From contig OX393567.1 in assembly GCA_947652115.1 (NCBI GenBank), positions 18,547,063 through 18,611,062 on the forward strand: a stretch of 64,000 bases of DNA, in the 5' to 3' direction. Below the pieces are notes generated by a model. The model was not told the DNA's origin and did not search any database. It was given only the letters and a program-made list of their open reading frames with translations. The stretch is from Blastomussa wellsi. Taxonomy: Eukaryota > Cnidaria > Anthozoa > Scleractinia > Plerogyridae. Below, piece by piece: positions 57,245 to 64,000 of this stretch (within the stretch, counting starts at the first letter, position 1; each line of letters begins with the position of its first letter). Position numbers and translations under genes: made by a program.

Positions 57245-57965
57245 TTTTATTTTATTTCAGCAGTTTTAAATTTAATAAATTAGAGAAATGCCCAACCCGC
57301 ATATAGCAAAGCTAATCGAGGCGGGTTGTGTAGTTTACAATCGAATTTAACAAAATAGATTAATAGTAAATCAGTAAATAAATAAAATAAAATAAATAGC
57401 TATACACATACATTCACAGATAACTAAGTATACATTGATAGAGCAAGAACTCATAAGAAGACAGAACATAGGAATTAATAATACTAGCTTAGAGTTTGAT
57501 TAATGACAATAAGTAATGTTTGAGATTAACGGTGAGACATCGACATAACCATCCTCATCACCAAGCATCGCAAATAAAAATTGGTGGATTTTGTTTTAGA
57601 AAGGTTTTTTCTACGTTTTTCTACGTTTACTCAAGTCAGGCTTCAGGAAATTCCATAATTTAGCTCCAAAAATGGAAAACGAATTAAGTCTTGATTTGTT
57701 AACATACAAGTTGCCTGCATCAGAAAATCTAGTGTTATATGAATGGACGTCGTTTGAACGGGTAAAAAGTTCTGAGGCGCAGAGTCAGTGGTAGATACAT
57801 CGTGCATAAGAGATCGAAAGAGAACATACAGTTTCAAAATAAACCATATTGAGGGGTAGGACATTAGGCGGAGACAAACAGAGGATTAGCATGAGATCTA
57901 TTACTAGCAGAGAACATTAGCCGAAGAGGTCGTTTTTGTAAGTTAAGGATCTTTCTCAAACCTGA
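57245..57965 (-). mobile_element. LINE C-terminus and 3' UTR (same family as 17985-19440)
   Basis: The minus strand encodes HSYNTRFSDAGNLYVNKSRL and then NSFSIFGAKLWNFLK, the typical end of a LINE reverse transcriptase. It continues into a 3' UTR with ATTTTTATTTGCGATGCTTG and the hairpin ACAACCCGCCTCGATTAGCT, matching 19043-19400. Truncated at its 5' side. Confidence 0.7.
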
Positions 57966-58149
57966 TAAACTTGTACAGCTTGGCCCCAGGCAGCAATTCC
58001 GTAGCACATGTGTAAGGGAAAATCAGAGAACGATAGATTTTGATTTTTATATTTTGGGCACGAAAAATTGCCGGCTTTTTCAAACTTTTAATTCGATTCA
58101 AAAGTGCGACAAATATGGATATTAAACTATCTTTGACACAGGTGACAAA

Positions 58150-58285
58150 GGTAAAAAAATAAACGGTAATGAAAAAACAGCAAAGAAAACAATATATGTA
58201 TTATCTACAACGGTTGCGGTTGGACATATGATACAATTTTTTCAAAAAATAAATGGACCAATAGGGTCGAAATAAAATAAACATT
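58150..58285. repeat. Inverted terminal copy of the Penelope-like element, left
   Basis: GGTAATGAAAAAACAGCAAA, then ACAACGGTTGCGGTTGGACA and AAATGGACCAATAGGGTCGA, is the complement of sequence at 60060-60270 on the other side of the element. The right copy has about 80 extra bases (60150-60230). Confidence 0.65.
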
Positions 58286-58439
58286 GTAAGTGGATGCATA
58301 ATGCCATAGTCCAAAAATAGATTGTAAGAGATCAAGGGTCGTCTTCCCTCTTCATGCCAAGAGGCTGCATGGTTTAGCTTTTTCTATATAATAGGATTCG
58401 CGGGCTCTGCGTATGGGATCTCTGTTGGAGTTAATTTAA

Positions 58440-60060
58440 TTTAATATATATTTATATAGCGCCATTTTCCACTAGTTGTCCATAGCGCCTTACAATACTT
58501 TAAAATTAAAAATCCTAAGCTTAAAATCCTAAACTTAGTTCGAGTGGTGAGTGAACTTAATGAGTTCAAGTGGTATCAGTTCGATGTCTGCGAGTTTATG
58601 TCCCTTTTGATTGAAGCGTTGTGGTACTGCTTCAGTGGTCTTGTTCTGTATGGCTCTGCGGTGTTCTCCAAATCTGTCACGTAAGGCGCGTTTTGTTTGT
58701 CCGATGTATTCTGCTGGTTTATTTGAGATGTTCTTGCATTGACGACAGATTTTTGGATGCACACGTAATTGTCTGTTTGAGTTGATGAGTTTCAGGGGCT
58801 TAGCCAGGATTTCTAGCTAGGAGGGAGGGGGGGGGGGGGGGGTGTTCCAAATTGGTTCCAACGAAAACGGTTGGTCTAACATCCTTACATTACATACGTA
58901 CAAGACTTTGGCGTTTACGCTACGCAAACAGAAGACGCCTTAATTGGTTGCCGTTGAGCGAACGTGTTTATCATTTCCTCGATATTTATGTCTCGGTGGT
59001 AATTGATGTTCATCAACGCCAGCCCAGACTCTCGCTTGCTTGACATGGTCGACCTCAGGTATGTTTTTAACCTTCTTAGTGTACTGAATGAGTGCTCACA
59101 TTCAGCTGACGTTATCAGCAACGTGCAAAAAATGAGGATCAAGGTGTGGATGTTAGGAAAGAACTCTCGATTGCATGCTGCGAGTGTCTGAACTGCACTG
59201 ATAGGAAGGTCGGCATCCGCAGTGCTGCACCACTTTCTCTTCCATCGCAGGAGCTCAACATCAACCACATGAGGAGAAGGAAGGTCGTTTTCATAAAACT
59301 CCAGCACTGCTTCAATCTCAGGATTTCTGTCTCCGACGGCTACCAGCTCAGGAAGAAGATTAAAGAGGCTGGACAAGACATTGTAGCTGGTCTAGAAGGG
59401 GAATAGCAACTGCCCCCATATGGTAATCAGATGGTGTCTGGGCTGGTACATTGGATTGGTACAGAGGGAGAGGGGGGGGGGGGTTCCGGAACCCCTGGAA
59501 CCCTCTACTGGCTACGCCCCTGAGTTTCACCTGTGTTTTTGAATTTACATGATGATAAACCATCTTTAATGAAGGGGCAGGTTTTACATTTCTTCGAGTT
59601 GCATTTCTTTACTACGCGTGGACTCGATTGTCCATTGGGCTGTGCATGTTTGACCTTTGCCTTGACAAGGAAGTCGCGGAGGTTACGTGGACGTCTGTAA
59701 GCAATAAACGGTTTTTCAGAGAAGACCTGTTTGCAACGGTTTGAAGACTGAAGCATAGGAAAGTGTTTAGTAATGGTCTTGTTAAGGTTAGGATTGCTTG
59801 GATTATAGGTGGCGACGAACGGGATGCCTTGTCTTCCTTTCTTGTTTGTGGTGCTTGGTTTTAGGACGTGCTCTCGCGGAACTTGTTTTTCTTTGTTGAT
59901 TTCACGCTAGATTTTTGTTGTAGACTCTTTCCTTTAGATGTTCTATGAGCTGTTCACTTATCTGCACAAATTCGGCGGAGGCGTATTCCAAGACTGTATG
60001 GAATAGATCTCATTGTGTGATATGGGTGGCGCGATGAGCTAAGGAGGTATTGGTGGGTAT
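58440..60060 (-). mobile_element. Penelope-like retroelement, RT C-terminus and GIY-YIG endonuclease (decayed)
   Basis: Reading right to left, frames give SIPYSLGIRLRRICAD, then GRQGIPFVATYNPSNPNLNK, LQSSNRCKQVFSEKPFIAYR, RPRNLRDFLVKAKV and CNSKKCKTCPFI (59505-59756), the conserved linker after Penelope reverse transcriptase. Then comes the GIY-YIG domain (58535-58762), with CKNISNKPAEYIGQTKRALRD and RFGEHRRAIQ. Several frameshifts are present and the main RT domain is missing or decayed. A hAT fragment (58796-59521) is inserted just before the GIY-YIG part. Inverted copies of a terminal repeat lie on both sides. Confidence 0.8.
58796..59521 (-). mobile_element. Non-autonomous hAT element with transposase C-terminal fragment
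   Basis: The ends CAGGGGCTTAGCC and GGCTACGCCCCTG form an imperfect inverted repeat. TGAGTTTC appears at both borders and is a candidate 8-base target duplication overlapping the repeat by a base or two. The minus-strand frame 59376-58915 encodes ECEHSFSTLRRLKTYLRSTM and SSKRESGLALMNINYH, the dimerisation domain of hAT transposases (ZMYM-like). The N-terminal catalytic region is missing. G-runs sit just inside both ends (58826-58843, 59470-59483). Confidence 0.8.
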
Positions 60061-60270
60061 TTATTTTATTTCGACCATATTGGTCCATTTATTTTTGACG
60101 AAAATTGTATCATATGTCCAACCGCAACCGTTGTAGATAATACATATATATCTTCGATCTTCCGTATCCTCATTAAATCACCCAGGGAAGGACGGCTTGA
60201 CTGTCTGAAATATCGGGAAAACAAATTCTCAAGTAGTTGTTTTCTTTGCTGTTTTTTCATTACCGTTGAT
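60060..60270. repeat. Inverted terminal copy of the Penelope-like element, right
   Basis: Complementary to 58150-58285. The extra part contains CCAGGGAAGGACGGCTTGAC then TGTCTGAAATATCGGG, a five-base-pair hairpin (GACGG/CTGTC) between GAAGG and GAAATAT boxes. Confidence 0.65.
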
Positions 60271-60312
60271 TCTATTTATTTAAAACAGCAGGATTTCGAT
60301 TGTGGGTCGTCC

Positions 60313-60900
60313 TAATAGAGCGTTTTCACGTGACGTCATCAAATTCTAAAATCCAAAACCAAAGAGCCACCAAGCTTTTTATACTCATCAGGCATAAGAG
60401 GTGCTAAATTTATATCTTTGTACAACGTTTCAGCTCAACAGCGTCCTTCGTTTGGAAACCAGCGCAATTTGAATTTCAGAGTTATGGCGGTGCGTGACAT
60501 ACAGTTACGATCGCGTATGTCGAAAAACACATACTTATCTCGCGAGATTTAGCCATTTGGGAAGTTCAAGTATTAGGAATAGTGTTTATGTGAACATTTG
60601 TTTATTCAAAACAGGTAACCAGTCGCCTAGATAACCAAAGTAAACTCCAGGTGTTTACACTATTTCCGGCCGCCATGTTGGTGTTCCACTGAGGTACACC
60701 AATATGGCGGCTCCATACTGGGCTCTGTAAATTCGTGCGAAACACTTCGACGAATATCTGAAGTTTGGAATAACGCACACGCCTGAAACCTGGTGTAGTG
60801 TTTTCTTTATTTATATTCTATAACATCGTAGTTTCTTGACTCTGTCCACTGAATTGTTTTCGATTTATTTTTTGGTCACGTGAGTGAAAACGCTCTATAG
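60313..60900. repeat. MITE with ATAGAGCGTTTTCACG ends, copy 2
   Basis: The left end AATAGAGCGTTTTCACGTGA is mirrored by TCACGTGAGTGAAAACGCTC then TATAG at the right. The middle shares CCGGCCGCCATGTTGGTGT and the CATGGCGGCT-type hairpin with 41846-42462. Confidence 0.75.
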
Positions 60901-61302
60901 TAAAAATAATCCCTTGGGCATGACCTCTGCTTGAGATTTAAGGCGTCAAAGTTATAACCAATCACCTTTGCAATAGTCAAAGTCACATTTCACCATAGCT
61001 TTGAAATCCTTTGGTCAAAGAAGGCCTTTGCCACCTTTGACCGCATGGTACAGGGGCGAATCTAGGGGGAAGGTGCAGCGGGTGCGCACCCCCCCCCCCC
61101 CCCTCGAGATGACCTGCGGCTTTCTATAATACTGAACGAGTATTCTGCTTACGTTAACCGTCAGGTACTTCATTCCTTAGTGGTGCACCCCCTCCTAAGA
61201 AAAATCCTGGATCCGCCTTGTGGTAAGGGTTTGGTAAAGACGGCCTTTACCTTTGACCCAGGTTAACGTTATGGGTCAAAGCCAAATAAACAAATATATG
61301 TA

Positions 61303-61303
61303 T

Positions 61304-61345
<42 letters not shown>
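61303..61345. repeat. (TAA)n microsatellite, 3' tail of the LINE
   Basis: About 13 units of ATA/TAA. On the minus strand it reads as an (ATT)n tail directly after AATAAACC at the end of the adjacent LINE. Confidence 0.85.
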
Positions 61346-62690
61346 GTTTATTGACATTCCACAAAAAATAGGCTCTTCTATGCCAATATATATCTACACT
61401 AATTAATGATTAAGAAATTTAAGTTTACAATATATTGATGAAAATAATTAATGAATAAATAAACAAATAAATAATAAAAACGATAGCTATTACATTTACA
61501 GTCTAGAATTTACTTTATCATTGAAAAAACGTTTGGCATTACGCTTAAAGACAGCGAACTCCTTTGCCTCCCTCGTTGCAGTCGGAAGTGAGTTGAAAAT
61601 ATTTGAGGCATTATGCCTGAAAGTGTCTGGATGGTATACAGTACTTAACTTAAAGTCACTACTAGATCTTAAAGTTCTTCCAGGAATGTACTGTCGAAGT
61701 TGGAGGTGCGTAGGCCAATTTGAATGGTGGACGGCCTTATAGGCTAAACTTGCGAGATGGAAATCACGCCTCTCGGAGATAGGTAGCCAGCCTAGCTTGA
61801 GTACATCTTCTAAATTGACGTATTTCTTCAAAACAAAACCTGCGGCAGCTAGTTGCACCCTTTGCAGGCGTGCAAGGAGATAGTCCGGTGCAGGATAGGT
61901 GACTACATCATTAAAGTCTATCTTGGACAAAACTAGAGTCTCGGCTAGTAACTTCCTAACACGGAAAGGAGCTAGGTTTTTAAATTTCCTAAGTACAGAC
62001 AGAGTAGAATAACAGGAGGAGATTTTACTGTTAAAGTCATTATGCCACTTAAGGTTTTGCTGAACTTCAGTGCCCAGGAGACGCGTAGTTTGCACCCTCT
62101 CGAGAGGCTGTCCATTGACAGTGAGTAGAACTTGGTGTTCATCAAGGTTGTGGTGACGGGCCATCTGGGCAGTTGAGAAGAGCATGGTTTTCGTCTTCTT
62201 GGGATTTAGAGCAAGATTACAGTCGCTCGACCACGACGAGAGGCGATCTAGGGCAAGCTGAAGGCGTTTTTCACATTCACTGATGTCGCGTGGTTTGGCA
62301 TGAGCATAGAACGTGGTGTCATCGGCGTATTGGTGACATGTAGCAGGACTCAGGTGCTCAGCGAGGTCATTAACGTAAAGATTGAATAATACGGGACCTA
62401 ACACTGATCCCTGAGGCACACCGAAACACACTTCCAAAGGTCTTGAGGCCTTGTCGTCAATTTGCACGAACTGTTTGCGTCCGGTTAAGTAACTAGTGAC
62501 CCACATAAGGAAAGACTTGGAGAAACCGAGGCAATGTAACTTCTTAAGGGCGACCTCATATGCGACAGTGTCAAATGCCTTGGAGAAATCGGCTAGAACA
62601 GCCAAGGTTACTTCTCCACGCTTCATGGCTTTTATTATATCGTCTTTAATTGCTAGAAGGCTAGTGGTTGTGCTATGTCCTTTCCTATAT
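61303..62690 (-). mobile_element. 5'-truncated non-LTR retrotransposon, open RT frame of 376+ codons
   Basis: The minus frame 62626-61496 is intact. It shows the RT motifs ADFSKAFDTV, VPQGSVLGPVLFNLYVNDL and QYADDTTF (catalytic YADD), then NPKKTKTMLF, LLGTEVQQNLKW and a C-terminal SSSDFKLSTV...NIFNSLP. Upstream the frame stays open in YRKGHSTTTSLLAIKDD until about 62688, where it meets a TATG repeat, so the element is cut in the early RT domain. Endonuclease and ORF1 are missing. The layout is Jockey/CR1-like. The lack of stops suggests a recent copy. Confidence 0.88.
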
Positions 62691-63105
62691 GTGTGTATGT
62701 ATGTATGTCGTGCCGTGTGTTGGCGTTTCAGTGCCGTTCCCGGGCCAGAGTATGTACAGTGGAGGATCCAGGGGGAGAGTCGGAGGGATACAGACCCCCC
62801 CCCTTCCCTACTTGGTCCTTGACAGGACCATTGAAGGATCGCCTATTATCACTCGACTAAGTAAAAGTTTGGACTCCCTATCAAAAATTCCTGGATTCGC
62901 CCCTGATGTATAACTTATTTGTTGACTAAGGTTGTGGGCCTTAGTCCATAGCCATATTAGTCCAAATATTGTTACCCGGGGGGCGGGGTAGTCTACGTGT
63001 AGCCGTACGCACACCCCGAGGAAAAACGGGAGGATGTGTTTTACTCGAAAGAGTATTTTCACACACGTGACAAGCGGCCATATTGGATTGCTGAAACAAA
63101 AGATG
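62691..63105. other. Short unannotated stretch with repeat fragments
   Basis: Holds a TATG repeat (62691-62708), a phrase GTGGAGGATCCAGGGGGAGA with C-run (62758-62805) and CCTGGATTCGCCCCTGATGT near 62890. These two look like inverted ends (GATCCAGGGG / CCTGGATTCGCCCCT) of a small hAT-like element of about 135 bases. No gene was seen. Confidence 0.4.
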
Positions 63106-63515
63106 ATATTACAGTCTTTCCCGTAAAACCGTGAACACCAGAAATGTTTATGGACTGTTATTGTGTTACAAAGAAAAAGCCAATCAGGTGTGAGAAAACT
63201 AAACCGCAAACAGCAACGGTCATACACCTTATTCCAAAATTGCTGCCATCTTAATATTCCTTTGTTGGTATTCAAATTAGCCCTTAATGCCTCGTTTTTG
63301 AGCTCAAAAATCAATAGAATCTTTTATCTTGAACGAGGCAACAAGGGCCAATTTGTCTGTGAATGAATCAGCGGCCATTTTGGAATAAGGTGTATTAGTT
63401 TGTGGTTTTGAGGTTTGTTCGCGTGTCCTGAACTTTGCTGCGATTGGTGACTACACAATAAACATTCCAGAAATTTTTCTGGTGTTCCGCACGGTTTTAC
63501 GGGAAAGACTGTAAT
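63106..63515. repeat. MITE with ACAGTCTTTCCCGTAAAACCG ends, copy 2, carrying a nested MITE
   Basis: Ends TTACAGTCTTTCCCGTAAAA and TTTTACGGGAAAGACTGTAA, and interior words as in 9636-9862 reversed. It is longer than copy 1 because another element is inserted at 63222-63397. Confidence 0.8.
63222..63397. repeat. Nested MITE with ACACCTTATTCCAAAATGGC ends
   Basis: ACACCTTATTCCAAAATTGC is inverted relative to GGCCATTTTGGAATAAGGTG and T. TA-type dinucleotides flank the ends. It interrupts the MITE at 63106-63515; the uninterrupted site is seen in the copy at 9636-9862. Confidence 0.8.
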
Positions 63516-63565
63516 ATGGCCGCCGTTTCTTTGTTTTGGGATACCAATCCATATGGCCACACTCT

Positions 63566-63708
63566 ATAGGCCACTTTCGCTATATTAAAATTCAACTTGA
63601 TAGCGAGGCCTTGAGGACACAATAATAAACATGCGTTTTTATTTTCTTTGTTTGTGTCCTCTAGGCCTCGCTAGCAAGCTGAATTTTAATATAGCGAAAG
63701 TGGCCCAT
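63566..63708. repeat. Short MITE with GGCCACTTTCGCTATATTAA ends
   Basis: GGCCACTTTCGCTATATTAA and AATTCAACTTG with AGCGAGGCCTTGAGGACAC at the left are mirrored at the right by GTGTCCTCTAGGCCTCGCT and AATATAGCGAAAGTGGCC. Confidence 0.85.
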
Positions 63709-63714
63709 TCAAGC

Positions 63715-64000
63715 AAGTCTGTCTTAAACAGGGTATGGATATTAAGAAGTCGTCCTAGACAGGGTATGACCTCAAGACTTTCGCCGAGTTTTAAGCATAT
63801 CGGAAATGAGAATCGTTCATCAGTATTTATTTAGCCGGTCATCAGTAAACATTGCATCGTTTGCAGGGCTAGACATAAGCAACTAAAGTAATCTTTTTCT
63901 TTTGCCCTAAACAGGGTATGTGTTTGACGTTATTTTTGTCCTAAACAGGGTCAGGGTTTCAGACCTCCAGCGGTGTATCCGCGAGCTCTCGCGCTAGTTT
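63715..64000. repeat. AAACAGGGTATG-type repeat, cut by the window edge
   Basis: AAACAGGGTATG and AAACAGGGTCAGGGTTTC recur three to four times in about 250 bases. The pattern matches the right half of 37226-37910 (AATAGGGTCAGGGTTTAAAA). Confidence 0.45.

Noticed and set aside
1..64000. CRISPR arrays, operons, bacterial origins or phage genes
   Set aside because: Nothing regular of this type was seen; spliced genes and animal protein families show a eukaryotic nuclear sequence.

Overview
The window looks like nuclear DNA of an anthozoan cnidarian, most likely a stony coral. It is AT-rich, its genes are split by long introns with GT-AG borders, and the gaps and introns are packed with short inverted-repeat elements, tRNA-derived SINEs, and non-LTR and Penelope-like retrotransposon debris. 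The conserved proteins are animal ones: Tepsin, NTHL1, ATF7IP, a homeobox factor and a fibrinogen-domain protein. No mitochondrial, bacterial or viral gene block was seen. Exon models were built by hand from splice signals, phase agreement and recalled protein families; no search was run.

Layout from left to right: the start holds one internal exon of an unrecognised minus-strand gene (22-434). A three-exon PRD-type homeobox gene with an N-terminal eh1 repressor motif follows on the plus strand (3467-5721), with a TATA box and poly(A) signal. Its 3' end faces the 3' end of a 17-exon minus-strand Tepsin gene (6401-26218), the accessory protein of the AP-4 trafficking adaptor. The Tepsin introns are inflated by at least a dozen foldback elements, SINEs and a LINE. 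Head-to-head with Tepsin, across a 162-bp gap that is probably a shared promoter, is a two-exon HAD phosphatase (26381-28267) that resembles the C-terminal thiamine-monophosphate phosphatase half of plant TH2.

After 4 kb of repeats comes a four-exon minus-strand NTHL1 (base-excision-repair DNA glycosylase, 32190-36389). Next is a plus-strand secreted protein with PAN/apple-like, EGF and fibrinogen C-terminal domains (39812-43991), a probable lectin or matrix protein. Then comes a minus-strand ATF7IP (47079-53989), the partner of SETDB1 and MBD proteins in heterochromatin.

From about 54 kb to the right edge no host gene was recognised. That stretch holds a LINE 3' end, a Penelope-like element (RT C-terminus plus GIY-YIG endonuclease) with inverted terminal copies and a hAT fragment inserted in it, a 5'-truncated LINE with a (TAA)n tail, and several MITEs, one nested in another. 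The protein genes do not form one pathway; they are unrelated neighbours, apart from the Tepsin/HAD pair that probably shares a promoter.
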